Shown here piece by piece: positions 35,749-44,107 of a stretch of DNA of 64,000 bases (position 1 is the stretch's first letter; each line of letters opens with the position of its first letter). Made by a program: the position numbers and the translations under genes. The notes below the pieces were generated by a model that did not search any database, was not told the DNA's origin, and saw only the letters and a program-made list of their open reading frames with translations. Source of the stretch: VRUE01 sp035260485 (GTDB lineage Bacteria; Actinomycetota; Thermoleophilia; Solirubrobacterales; 70-9); assembly GCA_035260485.1 (NCBI GenBank), contig DATFVC010000019.1, positions 59,504 through 123,503 on the forward strand, read 5' to 3'.

Positions 35749-36096
35749 ATGGCCACGCCTCGCATGCGCCGTATCAATGAGGTGCTTCGCGAGGTGATCG
35801 GCGCAGCGATCACCACCGAGCTGAGCGATCCTCGGATCGGCTTCGTCACCGTGACCTCAGTCGAAACCAGCCCAGATCTCCGCGCTGCAAAGGTGCATGT
35901 AAGCGTGCTCGGTGACGAGAGCGCAAGGGAGGAAGCACTCACAGGGCTACGCTCCTCGCACGGGGTACTGCAGTCGAAGATCGCCGCCGAGACCCGAATG
36001 AAGCGCACCCCGACCCTGACCTTCCACTACGACCCGACGGTCGCGCAGGGAATGAGGATCTCCGAGCTTCTCGAAAGGGAGGGTGAAGCGGAATGA
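35749..36096 (+). CDS. rbfA: Ribosome-binding factor A
   Basis: A 115-residue KH-fold 30S maturation factor. Family signatures are RRINEVLREVIGAAITTELSDPRIGFVTVTSVETSPDLRAAKVHVSVLG and the C-terminal RTPTLTFHYDPTVAQGMRISELL. It starts one base after the infB stop and its own stop overlaps nrnA by 4 bases, so translation is likely coupled. Length is standard. Confidence 0.95.
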   Translation: MATPRMRRINEVLREVIGAAITTELSDPRIGFVTVTSVETSPDLRAAKVHVSVLGDESAREEALTGLRSSHGVLQSKIAAETRMKRTPTLTFHYDPTVAQGMRISELLEREGEAE

Positions 36097-37097
36097 GCGA
36101 GACCACCGACATCGGCGCCACCGCAATCGAGCGGGTCGCCGGTGAGATCCGCAGTCGCGACCGGTTCCTGCTCACTGCCCACGAGGGGCCCGATGGCGAC
36201 GCCCTCGGCTCGCTGCTGGGCATGCACCACCTGCTCACCCAACTGGGCAAGGACTCGGTGATGTTCCTGGCGGCGAAGGAGTTTCCGCTACCGATCGAGT
36301 ATCGCTTTCTGCCACTCGAGGAGGTCTTCCACGAGGCCCCGGCCGATATGGCTGACAGGGCAGCCATTTTCCTCGATTGCGGCAACATCGACCGCATGCC
36401 GGTCGACTTTCTCTCCGAGGAGGGCGTCTTCACGATCAACATCGACCACCACCACGACAACACCCTCTTCGGCGACGTCAACCTAGTCGAGGTCGATGCC
36501 TCCTGTACCGCCGAGATTGTCTACGAGCTGGCGGTGCTCCTAGGGGCGCAGATCACTCCCGAGATGGCCGCCGCCCTCTATGTCGGCCTCGTAACCGACA
36601 CCGGCAAGTTCATGTACGAGAACACGAACGCGCGCACCCATCGCATCGCCGCCGACCTGATCGAAGTCGGGGTCGACGTCGATGAGACCTACCGCCGCCT
36701 CTACGAGCATGTGCCGATCGAGAAGCTGCGGCTGCTCTCGCGGGCCCTGGAAGGCATTCAGCGTCACTGTGATGGCGCTCTCGTTCTCGCCTACATCGCC
36801 GCCGCCGACTATGAGGCAAGCGGCGCCAGTGAGGAGATGACCGAGGGGATCATCGACCACCTGCGCTCGGTCGAGGGCGCCCGGGTCGCAGCCCTGATCC
36901 GTGATCTCGGCGATCGCGGTCGCGCCGCGCGCAAGGTAAGCCTGCGCTCCGGCGACGGCGCGGTCGACGTCTCGGCAATTGCCCGCGAGCGCGGTGGCGG
37001 CGGCCATAAGCGCGCCGCCGGCTTTTCCACCGACCTCGAGCTGGAGCCGCTGGTCTCCTTCCTCTGTGCAGAGGTCTTTGCCCAGCTCGATTCTTGA
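36093..37097 (+). CDS. nrnA: DHH-family nanoRNase / pAp phosphatase
   Basis: A 334-residue DHH/DHHA1 phosphoesterase. Motifs are AHEGPDGDALGSLLGM, FLDCGNIDRMP, INIDHHHDNTLFGDVN and the DHHA1 GGGHKRAAGF. NrnA-type enzymes degrade 2-5-nucleotide RNAs and dephosphorylate pAp. The place between rbfA and truB is conserved in many Gram-positive bacteria. Overlaps both neighbours by 4 bases. Whether it acts mainly on nanoRNA or pAp (or c-di-AMP products) cannot be decided here. Confidence 0.92.
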   Translation: MSETTDIGATAIERVAGEIRSRDRFLLTAHEGPDGDALGSLLGMHHLLTQLGKDSVMFLAAKEFPLPIEYRFLPLEEVFHEAPADMADRAAIFLDCGNIDRMPVDFLSEEGVFTINIDHHHDNTLFGDVNLVEVDASCTAEIVYELAVLLGAQITPEMAAALYVGLVTDTGKFMYENTNARTHRIAADLIEVGVDVDETYRRLYEHVPIEKLRLLSRALEGIQRHCDGALVLAYIAAADYEASGASEEMTEGIIDHLRSVEGARVAALIRDLGDRGRAARKVSLRSGDGAVDVSAIARERGGGGHKRAAGFSTDLELEPLVSFLCAEVFAQLDS

Positions 37098-37726
37098 CGG
37101 TGCTGATCTGCGACAAGCCGGCGGGGATGACCTCGCACGACCTGGTACGAAGAGTTCGACGCGAGCGCGGCTGCAAAGCGGGGCACGCCGGCACGCTCGA
37201 CCCCTTCGCCACTGGTCTGCTTCTTGTCTTGCTTGGGCCCGCCACCCGCCTGCAGCGTTTCCTCACCGACCTGCCGAAGACCTACCTCGCCACCGCCCGG
37301 CTCGGCTGGCGCTCCAGCAGCGGCGATCCCGAGGGTGAGTTGACGGAGACCGGCAGATTGCCGGCATCGCTTGAGCTGCCAACCGGCGCCGTGCGCCAGC
37401 GAGTACCGATGACCTCGGCGGTGCGGGTCGGCGGCGAGCGCCTCTACCGCAAGGCGCGCCGCGGTGAGACCGTGCCGACGCCGCTTCGCGACATCGAGGT
37501 GTACCGCGCGGAGCTGCTCGATCGCGACGCTGAAACCGCCCGCTATGCGATCGAGTGCTCGAGCGGCACCTACGTGCGCACGCTGATCGAGACCCTTGGT
37601 GACGCCTACTGCGTCGAATTGCGCCGCACCGCGATCGGCCCCTTTCGGGTCGAGGACGCGGGCGAGGAGATCTCCGTGGAGCGCATCGGCGAGCTGATCC
37701 CCGCCGCGGCGGAGGCGCTCAGATAA
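37094..37726 (+). CDS. truB: tRNA pseudouridine-55 synthase, short form
   Basis: A 210-residue pseudouridine synthase. The catalytic Asp36 is in KAGHAGTLDPFATGLL, with SGTYVRTLIETLGDAYC downstream. It makes pseudouridine 55 in the T-loop of tRNA. Typical TruB has 290-310 residues with a C-terminal PUA-like domain that is missing here; the protein ends soon after the core (EDAGEEISVERIGELIPAAAEAL). Start is TTG at 37094 (MTVLICDKPAG), overlapping the nrnA stop; the stop overlaps the ribF start by one base. Confidence 0.92.
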   Translation: MTVLICDKPAGMTSHDLVRRVRRERGCKAGHAGTLDPFATGLLLVLLGPATRLQRFLTDLPKTYLATARLGWRSSSGDPEGELTETGRLPASLELPTGAVRQRVPMTSAVRVGGERLYRKARRGETVPTPLRDIEVYRAELLDRDAETARYAIECSSGTYVRTLIETLGDAYCVELRRTAIGPFRVEDAGEEISVERIGELIPAAAEALR

Positions 37727-38619
37727 TGGCCAAGATCGAAGTCACCGAGCTGTCCGACGCCGATCCACGGCCGCGTCGCGTCGCGATCGGCACCTTCGAC
37801 GGGGTACACCGCGGCCACCAGGCGGTGATCGAGGGAGCCGACACCGTGCTCACCTTCGATCCCCACCCGCTCGAGGTGATCCACCCGGCGGCGCTGCCAA
37901 AGCTGATCATGCCCTTCGAGGTAAAGCGCGACGTGATCGAGGGTCTCGGCGTGCGTGAGCTGGTCGTCATCCCCTTCGACCGTGAGTTCGCCGCTCGCTC
38001 CGCGGAGGACTTCATAGAGCGGGTGCTGATCGAGCGGCTGAGCGCCAAGCAGGTGTCGGTGGGGGAGAATTTCCGCTTCGGCGCAAAGGCGAAAGGGGAC
38101 CCAGCGATGCTCGCCGCCCGCCCGGAGTTCGAGACCCGGGTGGTGCCTCTGGTCGAGGTCGACGGCGAGACGGTCTCCTCGACTCGAATCAGGGCTTTGG
38201 TGGCTGCGGGGGACATGGGAGGCGCGCGACACTGCCTCGGCGCCCCTTTCATGGTCGAGGGGACGGTGGTCGAGGGCGACCAGCGTGGCCGCGAGCTCGG
38301 TTTCCCGACCGCCAACATCGTCCCCGACGATCGCCTCGCGATACCCGGTCATGGGGTCTACGCGGCCTTCGCCGACGGCGTTCCCGCCGCCGTCAACGTA
38401 GGTGTACGGCCCACCTTCGACAGCGGTCGCGGGGTTCTGATCGAGACCTACCTGATCGACCGCGATGAGGACCTCTACGGGCGTACGCTGCGCGTCGCCT
38501 TTGTCGAGAGGCTGCGCGGCGAGAAGCGCTTCGCCAGCGTCGAGGAGCTGATTGCCCAGATGCGAATCGACGTCGAGGACGCGAAGCGGGTCTGTGCTAG
38601 CTTCACCGGCGCATCATGA
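37726..38619 (+). CDS. ribF: Bifunctional riboflavin kinase / FAD synthetase
   Basis: A 297-residue enzyme. The N-terminal adenylyltransferase part has RVAIGTFDGVHRGHQAVI, TFDPHPLEV and VGENFRFG. The C-terminal kinase part has GTVVEGDQRGRELGFPTANI and NVGVRPTFDSG with VETYLID-like ETYLIDRDEDLYG. It makes FMN and FAD, the cofactors used by PyrK, CoaC and the acyl-CoA dehydrogenase in this window. ATG at 37726 overlaps truB; the stop overlaps rpsO by 4 bases. truB-ribF-rpsO is a standard order. Confidence 0.95.
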   Translation: MAKIEVTELSDADPRPRRVAIGTFDGVHRGHQAVIEGADTVLTFDPHPLEVIHPAALPKLIMPFEVKRDVIEGLGVRELVVIPFDREFAARSAEDFIERVLIERLSAKQVSVGENFRFGAKAKGDPAMLAARPEFETRVVPLVEVDGETVSSTRIRALVAAGDMGGARHCLGAPFMVEGTVVEGDQRGRELGFPTANIVPDDRLAIPGHGVYAAFADGVPAAVNVGVRPTFDSGRGVLIETYLIDRDEDLYGRTLRVAFVERLRGEKRFASVEELIAQMRIDVEDAKRVCASFTGAS

Positions 38620-38885
38620 GCCTGACCAAGGAACAGAAGACCGAGCTGATCGGCAAGTATGGCCGCGCCGACGGTGACACCGGCTCAGCCGAGGTCCAGG
38701 TGGCGCTGCTCACCGAGAGGATCAACGAGCTCACCGAGCACCTTCGCTCTCACGCCAAAGACCATCACTCGCGCCGCGGCTTGCTGATGCTGGTCGGCAA
38801 GCGCCGTCGCATGCTCCGCTACCTCGAGCGCACCGACCTCGAGCGCTACCGCTCCCTGGTTGCCGAGCTCGGCCTGCGGCGATGA
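38616..38885 (+). CDS. rpsO: 30S ribosomal protein S15
   Basis: An 89-residue S15, full length. Signatures are KYGRADGDTGSAEVQVALLTERINELTEHLR and KDHHSRRGLLMLVGKRRRMLRYLE. S15 binds 16S rRNA in the central domain early in assembly. ATG at 38616 overlaps the ribF stop and the stop overlaps the next ATG by 4 bases. In most bacteria pnp follows rpsO directly; here two redox genes are inserted. Confidence 0.96.
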   Translation: MSLTKEQKTELIGKYGRADGDTGSAEVQVALLTERINELTEHLRSHAKDHHSRRGLLMLVGKRRRMLRYLERTDLERYRSLVAELGLRR

Positions 38886-39343
38886 TCGCCGCGGGGGAAC
38901 CCGCCCCCGAGTTCACCCTGCGAGACCAAGACGGCGAGGGAGTTTCGCTCTCCGGCTTTCGCGGCCGCAGGGTCCTGCTCGTCTTCTACCCGCTCGACTT
39001 CAGTCCGGTCTGCTCCGACCAGCTCTCGATCTACCAGGAGGTAAAGCCTCAGATCGAAGCGAAGGGCGTCGAGATGGTCGGAATCAGCGTCGACCACGGC
39101 TTCGCCCACAAGGCCTTCCAGGAGAAGCTTGGCATCGATACGCCGCTGCTTGCCGATTTCGAGCCCAAGGGCGAGGTCGCCCGCGCCTACGGCGCCTACA
39201 TCGAGAAGACCGGCCACGCCAATCGCTCGCTTGTCCTAATCGACAAGGAGGGCGTCGTCGAGTGGGTGCACGAGTCGCCGACGCCGCTCGAGATCCCGGG
39301 CGCCAACGTGATCTTCGACGCGCTGGCGTCGGTTGAGGCCTGA
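38882..39343 (+). CDS. Peroxiredoxin, one-cysteine AhpE/BCP type
   Basis: A 153-residue thiol peroxidase. The peroxidatic Cys44 is in FYPLDFSPVCSDQL. No other cysteine exists in the protein, so it must be recycled by an outside thiol, as AhpE is by mycothiol or mycoredoxin. It overlaps rpsO by 4 bases and the DsbA-like gene by the same kind of junction, so all three may be made from one mRNA. Substrate is probably H2O2 or organic peroxide. Confidence 0.9.
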   Translation: MIAAGEPAPEFTLRDQDGEGVSLSGFRGRRVLLVFYPLDFSPVCSDQLSIYQEVKPQIEAKGVEMVGISVDHGFAHKAFQEKLGIDTPLLADFEPKGEVARAYGAYIEKTGHANRSLVLIDKEGVVEWVHESPTPLEIPGANVIFDALASVEA

Positions 39344-39798
39344 CCGCCGAGCTGACCAGCGCCGCGGTCCCTCCGCCCGGCCCCGAAGACCATGTGCGCG
39401 GGGAAGGGAAGCTGCTGATCGTCTACGCCGATCTCGGCTGCCCGCATTGCGCGGGCGTCTGGACGGAGATCTGCGACCGGCCGGCGCGGGTCGTATTTCG
39501 CCACTTTCCGGTGACCAGCAAGCATCCGCGCGCGCTCGCCCTGCACGCGGCCGCCGAGGCAGCGGGAATGCAGGGCTGCTTCTTCGAGATGGTCGACTCC
39601 CTCTACGCCGACCGCGGTCATGTCGACGACCCCCACCTCTGGGAGCGGGCGAAGGGGCTCGGCCTCGACCTCGAGCGATTCGAGGCGGACCGGCGCTTGG
39701 AGGAGGTGGCCACTCGAGTCCGCCGCGATTTCGAATCCGGAATCCGCGCCGGCGTAACCGGCACCCCCGCGATCTTTCAGGGACGTGCCGGGACTTAG
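39340..39798 (+). CDS. DsbA-like thioredoxin-fold protein, C-terminally clipped
   Basis: A thioredoxin-fold oxidoreductase with the active site CPHC (Cys34-Cys37 counted from 39340), a helical insert (LWERAKGLGLDLERFEADRRLEEVATR) and the cis-proline GTPAIF. The frame then enters palindromic element E4 and stops as QGRAGT. Relatives usually have a further strand and helix (roughly 20-30 residues) after GTPAIF, so the end appears lost by the element. The conserved PPPGPEDHVRG before the first strand implies a start at CTG 39340, overlapping the peroxiredoxin stop; GTG at 39394 is the first ordinary start codon but cuts this motif. No signal peptide, so it is probably cytoplasmic and paired with the peroxiredoxin. 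Confidence 0.7.
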   Translation: MTAELTSAAVPPPGPEDHVRGEGKLLIVYADLGCPHCAGVWTEICDRPARVVFRHFPVTSKHPRALALHAAAEAAGMQGCFFEMVDSLYADRGHVDDPHLWERAKGLGLDLERFEADRRLEEVATRVRRDFESGIRAGVTGTPAIFQGRAGT

Positions 39799-39833
39799 CG
39801 GTCCACATAGGTGCATAACTCCCGGCACGTCCC
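39780..39833. repeat. Palindromic element E4 at the 3' end of the DsbA-like gene
   Basis: GGGACGTGCCGGGA (39780-39793) and TCCCGGCACGTCCC (39820-39833) are a perfect 14-bp inverted repeat around a 26-base centre that contains the stop codon TAG. No T-run follows, so it is not an ordinary terminator. The shape resembles REP/REPIN units mobilised by RAYT transposases. Confidence 0.8.
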
Positions 39834-39881
39834 GGCGTCTGTACTCTCTCCGGTGAAAGAGAACGAGAGTTCTGAAAGCAA

Positions 39882-39923
39882 ATGGCCGCCATCCGGGCGG
39901 CCGGAGGTAGGACAACTAAATGA
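39882..39923 (+). CDS. Possible 13-codon leader peptide before pnp
   Basis: An ATG at 39882 opens a 13-codon frame (MAAIRAAGGRTTK) whose TGA overlaps the pnp ATG (ATGA). It has no clear ribosome site of its own and may be chance. Confidence 0.2.
   Translation: MAAIRAAGGRTTK
39884..39902 (+). promoter_or_regulatory. Hairpin in the pnp leader
   Basis: GGCCGCC (39884-39890) pairs with GGCGGCC (39896-39902) directly before the pnp ribosome site GGAGGT (39903-39908). A leader hairpin is the place where pnp mRNA is processed and autoregulated in E. coli; a similar role is inferred. Confidence 0.45.
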
Positions 39924-42160
39924 GCATGTTTGACGTTACCCGCGTCTCGGTGGATGTCGGCGACAGCCAGATCTCCTTCGAGACCGGAAAACTCGCGAAG
40001 CAGGCGGGCGGCGCGGTCGTAGTCCAGGCCGGCGACACCATGGTCCTGTGCACCGCAACCGTCGGCAGTCTGCGCGACGTGGACTTCCTTCCCCTCACCG
40101 TCGACATCGAGGAGCGGATGTACGCCGCGGGCAAGATCCCCGGCTCGTTCTTCCGTCGCGAGGGCAAATCCAGCGAGAAGGCGACGCTGACCGCGCGCAT
40201 GATCGACCGACCGATCCGGCCGCTGTTCCCCAAGGGATGGCACTACGAGACGCAGCTGGTCGCGATCCCGATGTCGGTGGACCAGGTCCACCCCTACGAC
40301 ATCCTCGCCATGAACGGCGCCTCGGCCGCATTGGCGATTTCCCCAGTTCCGGTCGCCGCCCACGTTGGTGCGGTGCGGATCGGCAAGCTCGACGGCGACT
40401 TCGTCGTCAATCCCTCCGAGGAGGACCTCGCCGAGCTCGACCTCGACTTGATCGTCGCCGGCACCGACGAGGCGATCCTGATGGTCGAGGCCGGCGCCAG
40501 CGGCGTCACTGAGCAGGAGATCCTCGATGCGCTCGATATCGCCCACGCCGAGATCAAGAAGCTCGTCGCGGCGATGGAGGAGCTGCAGCAGAAGGCCGGC
40601 AAGGAGAAGATCGAGGTTGAGGCGCCCTCGATCGACGAGACGCTGCTGGAGGAGATCCGCTCCTCATTCGGCGCCAAGATCGACGAGGCCACCTCGATCA
40701 AGGAGAAGCTCGCCCGCCAGGACGCAGCCAGCGCAGTCAAGGAGGAAGTCCTCGAGGCTCTTGCTCCCGCCGGTACGGACGGCGAGCCCGACGAGGCCCG
40801 TCGCACCGAGGTGAAGGCGGCCTTCTCGAGCATCGAGAAGGACATCATCCGCAAGCGGATCGCGGTCGACAAGAAGCGTCCCGACGGTCGCGCTCAGGAC
40901 GAGATCCGGCCGATCGAGTGCGAGGTCGACATCTCCCCGCGCGTGCACGGGTCCGCCCTGTTCACCCGCGGCGAGACGCAGATCCTCTCCAATGCCGCGC
41001 TCGGTACGACGCGCATGGACATGCGGATCGACACGCTCGGCTTGGAGACCTCGAAGAAATTCTGGCACCACTACAACTTCCCGCCCTTCTCGGTCGGGGA
41101 GGCGGGCTTCATGCGCGGCCCTAAGCGCCGTGACATCGGCCACGGCGCGCTCGCCGAGCGAGCGCTGGTCGCGACCATTCCCTCCGAAGAGGACTTCCCC
41201 TACGTGATCCGGGTCGTCTCGGAGACGCTGGAGTCCAACGGCTCCTCGTCGATGGGCTCGGTCTGCGCCTCTTCGATGGCGCTGCAGGCAGCGGGCGTGC
41301 CGGTCTCGGCGCCGGTTGCCGGCGTCGCGATGGGCCTGATCAAGGAGGGTGACGACTACATCGTCCTCACTGACATCGCCGGCGTCGAGGATCACCTCGG
41401 CGACATGGACTTCAAGGTCGCCGGCACCGCGGACGGGATAACCGCGCTGCAGATGGACATCAAGATCACCGGCGTCACCTTCGACATCCTCACCGATGCG
41501 CTCGAGCAGGCCAACAAGGGCCGCCAGTTCATCCTCGGCAAGATGGCCGAGGCGATTGACGGTCCGCGGGAGACGCTCTCTCAGCATGCGCCGCGAATCG
41601 AGGCGATCAAGATCGATCAGGAGAAGATCGGCGCCGTGATCGGCAAAGGCGGCGAAACGATCCGCGCCCTCTGCGATGAGTTCGAGGCCGAAATTGACGT
41701 CGAGGACGACGGCACGATCCGGATCTACGCACCGACCGGCGAACTGGTCGAAGCCTGCGTCGCACGGATCGAGTCGATGACCAAGGAGGCCGAGGTCGGC
41801 GACAAGTACCCCGCCGCCAAAGTGGTGAAGACGACGACCTTCGGCGCCTTCGTCGAGCTGGTCAAGGGCACCGACGGCCTGCTCCACATCTCCAACGTGA
41901 AACCCGGCGAGCGGGTCGACTCGGTCGACGACGTGCTCAGCTCCGGCGACGTGATCGACGTCACCGTGGTCGAGGTCGACCGCGAGCGCGGCCGCATCGG
42001 CCTGCGCCTCTCCGACGATCCCTCGGTGGCCGGCAAATCGCCTGAGGAGCTGGCCGCGGTTGGCTCCGGTGAAGGCGGCGGCCCGCGTCGCAACGGCGGC
42101 GACCGTGACCGCGGTGGCCGGGGCGGTGGCCGCAGGCGCGAGCGCGAGCAGCGCAGCTAG
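39920..42160 (+). CDS. pnp: Polyribonucleotide nucleotidyltransferase (PNPase)
   Basis: A 746-residue 3'->5' phosphorolytic exoribonuclease. Two RNase PH domains surround an alpha-helical domain (about 210-310). The first has YAAGKIPGSFFRREGKSSEKATLTARMIDRPIRPLFP; the second has RTDMRIDTLGLETSK-type catalytic core and ESNGSSSMGSVCASSMAL. A KH domain (IGAVIGKGGETIRALCDEF) and an S1 domain (FGAFVELVKGTDGLLHISNV) follow, then a Gly/Arg-rich tail (RRNGGDRDRGGRGGGRRRE). With RNase J in the same cluster it would form the core of mRNA decay. ATG at 39920 has a good ribosome site. Confidence 0.97.
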   Translation: MSMFDVTRVSVDVGDSQISFETGKLAKQAGGAVVVQAGDTMVLCTATVGSLRDVDFLPLTVDIEERMYAAGKIPGSFFRREGKSSEKATLTARMIDRPIRPLFPKGWHYETQLVAIPMSVDQVHPYDILAMNGASAALAISPVPVAAHVGAVRIGKLDGDFVVNPSEEDLAELDLDLIVAGTDEAILMVEAGASGVTEQEILDALDIAHAEIKKLVAAMEELQQKAGKEKIEVEAPSIDETLLEEIRSSFGAKIDEATSIKEKLARQDAASAVKEEVLEALAPAGTDGEPDEARRTEVKAAFSSIEKDIIRKRIAVDKKRPDGRAQDEIRPIECEVDISPRVHGSALFTRGETQILSNAALGTTRMDMRIDTLGLETSKKFWHHYNFPPFSVGEAGFMRGPKRRDIGHGALAERALVATIPSEEDFPYVIRVVSETLESNGSSSMGSVCASSMALQAAGVPVSAPVAGVAMGLIKEGDDYIVLTDIAGVEDHLGDMDFKVAGTADGITALQMDIKITGVTFDILTDALEQANKGRQFILGKMAEAIDGPRETLSQHAPRIEAIKIDQEKIGAVIGKGGETIRALCDEFEAEIDVEDDGTIRIYAPTGELVEACVARIESMTKEAEVGDKYPAAKVVKTTTFGAFVELVKGTDGLLHISNVKPGERVDSVDDVLSSGDVIDVTVVEVDRERGRIGLRLSDDPSVAGKSPEELAAVGSGEGGGPRRNGGDRDRGGRGGGRRREREQRS

Positions 42161-42164
42161 ACAT

Positions 42165-43436
42165 TTGGCCGCCGCGAAGCTAAGCGAGTTGGGCTCGGGC
42201 GTCCGGGTCGTGACCGAGGAGGTTCCCTCGGTCCGCTCCGTCGCGCTCGGGCTCTGGGTTCGCACCGGCTCCAGGAACGAGACGCCGGCCCAGGCCGGCG
42301 TCTCGCACTTTCTCGAGCACCTGCTGTTCAAGGGCACCGAGCGCTTCTCCGCGATCGAGATCTCCGAGCGCTTCGACGGCCTCGGCGCCTCGGTCAACGC
42401 GGCGACCGGCAAGGAGACGACCCACCTCCATGCCCGCTTCCTCGACGAGCACACCGAGGAGGTCTTCGACCTGCTCGCCGAGATGCTGCTGGCGCCGACC
42501 TATCCGGACATCGACTCCGAGCGCGAGGTCGTGCTCGAGGAGATCGCGATGTACGAGGACGAGCCGCAGGACCGGGTCCACGACATCCTCGCCGGCGCTG
42601 TCTTCGGCGAGCACCCGCTGGGCCGCCGGGTGCTCGGCGAGGCCGAGGTGATCTCCTCGATCCCGGTGCCCGATATCGAGGTCTACCGCAAGGATCGCTA
42701 CACCGGCCCGCACGTCGTTGTCGGCGCCGCCGGCCACCTCGACCACGAGCGGATCGTCGCCCTGGCCGAGCGTCTGGTCTCACCGCCGAGCGGCGAGAAC
42801 GGATCGCAACGGGTGGCCGCCGACGGCGCCGCGCGGCTGCGCTTCTACCCCAAGGACACCGAGCAGTACCACATCTGCTTCGGTGCGACCGGGATCGTTC
42901 GCGACGACGAACGACGCTACGGGCTCGCCGTGCTCGACTCGATCTTCGGCGGCTCGACCTCCTCGCGGCTCTTCCGCGAGGTGCGCGAGAAACGCGGCCT
43001 CGCCTACTCGGTCGGCTCCTACAACGAGCAGTACACCGATTCCGGCCTGGTCGCAACCTACGTTGGCACCCGCGAGGACAACGTCGAGGAAGCCTGTGCG
43101 GTCATCGGCGCCGAGCTGGCGCGGCTGCGTGCCGAGCCGGTCTCCGGCGAGGAGCTGGCGCGGGCGAAGGAGAACGTCAAGGGTCGTCTCGTCCTCTCCT
43201 CGGAGTCGACGGCGGCGCGGATGTCTCGCATCTCGCGCGCGACCCTGTTCGGGTTGCCGATTGAAAGTCTGGACGCGATGCTGACCAAGGTCGACGCTGT
43301 AACGGTGGATGAGCTGAGTGAGCTTGCCACCGAGCTGTACAGCGCCGAGCGACTCTCCGCCGCCTGCGTAGGTCGCGACGAGGACTGCTTCCGCAAGGCA
43401 TTGGCGCCCGTGAGTGGGGAGCTGGCGGCGGCATGA
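42165..43436 (+). CDS. M16-family zinc metallopeptidase
   Basis: A 423-residue pitrilysin/processing-peptidase-like protein. The inverted zinc motif HFLEH (His48, Glu51, His52) is in AGVSHFLEHLLFKGT, with the third ligand region EREVVLEEIAMYEDEPQD and the C-terminal half-domain REKRGLAYSVGSYNEQY. Position right after pnp matches the YmxG family of Gram-positive bacteria. The frame is open into pnp, but TTG at 42165 (MAAAKLSELGSG), 4 bases after the pnp stop, gives the family length. The stop overlaps dapB by 4 bases. Confidence 0.9.
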   Translation: MAAAKLSELGSGVRVVTEEVPSVRSVALGLWVRTGSRNETPAQAGVSHFLEHLLFKGTERFSAIEISERFDGLGASVNAATGKETTHLHARFLDEHTEEVFDLLAEMLLAPTYPDIDSEREVVLEEIAMYEDEPQDRVHDILAGAVFGEHPLGRRVLGEAEVISSIPVPDIEVYRKDRYTGPHVVVGAAGHLDHERIVALAERLVSPPSGENGSQRVAADGAARLRFYPKDTEQYHICFGATGIVRDDERRYGLAVLDSIFGGSTSSRLFREVREKRGLAYSVGSYNEQYTDSGLVATYVGTREDNVEEACAVIGAELARLRAEPVSGEELARAKENVKGRLVLSSESTAARMSRISRATLFGLPIESLDAMLTKVDAVTVDELSELATELYSAERLSAACVGRDEDCFRKALAPVSGELAAA

Positions 43437-44098
43437 TCCGGGTCGCCGTCTCAGGCGCGGCCGGCCGTATGGGGCAAACCGTCTGTGAAGCGGTCGAGGG
43501 CGCCGAGGACATGAAGCTGGCGGCGAAAGTCGACCCGGCGCTGGGAGTCGACCTTGCCGACGTCTTGGGTGGCGCCGACGTGGTCGTCGACTTCAGCACC
43601 CCCGATACCGCGCTCGGCAATGTGCGGGCCTGTCTCGAGGCCGGTGTCGATGTGGTGGTCGGCACCACCGGATTCGACTTCGACGCTCTGCGCGAGGCGG
43701 CCGAGGCGGGGGAGGCAAACTGCTTCGTCGCTCCCAACTTCGCGATCGGCGCCGTGCTGTTGATGGAGACGGCACAGACGATCGCCGAGCATATGCCCGA
43801 GTGCGAGATCGTCGAGCTTCACCACGACCGCAAGCTCGATGCCCCGTCGGGTACGGCCAAGCGGACCGCGGAGCTGATCCACGCCGCCGGTGGCAACGTC
43901 CACGAGCCGATCCATTCGGTGCGGCTGCCGGGCCTAGTTGCCCACCAGGAAGTGATCTTCGGCGGCGAGGGACAAACGCTTTCGCTGCGCCACGACTCGA
44001 TCGACCGGGTTTCGTTCATGCCAGGGGTCCTGCTCGCCGTTCGCAGGGTCGCCTCACTGCCTGAGCGGTTCACCGTCGGCCTCGAGAAGCTGCTGTAG
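43433..44098 (+). CDS. dapB: 4-hydroxy-tetrahydrodipicolinate reductase, short form
   Basis: A 221-residue reductase of the lysine/diaminopimelate pathway. It has the dinucleotide fold VSGAAGRMGQTVCEAV, the site VVVGTTGFD, NFAIGAVLL and the catalytic ELHHDRKLDAPSGTAKRTAEL. It is about 25-45 residues shorter than common DapB, mainly in the first domain. ATG at 43433 overlaps the M16 stop. Its stop codon TAG is also the first half of the -10-like TAGGTT before the amidase gene. Confidence 0.93.
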   Translation: MIRVAVSGAAGRMGQTVCEAVEGAEDMKLAAKVDPALGVDLADVLGGADVVVDFSTPDTALGNVRACLEAGVDVVVGTTGFDFDALREAAEAGEANCFVAPNFAIGAVLLMETAQTIAEHMPECEIVELHHDRKLDAPSGTAKRTAELIHAAGGNVHEPIHSVRLPGLVAHQEVIFGGEGQTLSLRHDSIDRVSFMPGVLLAVRRVASLPERFTVGLEKLL

Positions 44099-44101
44099 GT
44101 T
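44096..44101 (+). promoter_or_regulatory. -10-like box TAGGTT before the amidase gene
   Basis: TAGGTT begins with the dapB stop codon and ends 6 bases before the ATG at 44108. No ribosome site is present. Confidence 0.35.
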
Positions 44102-44107
44102 CATGAC

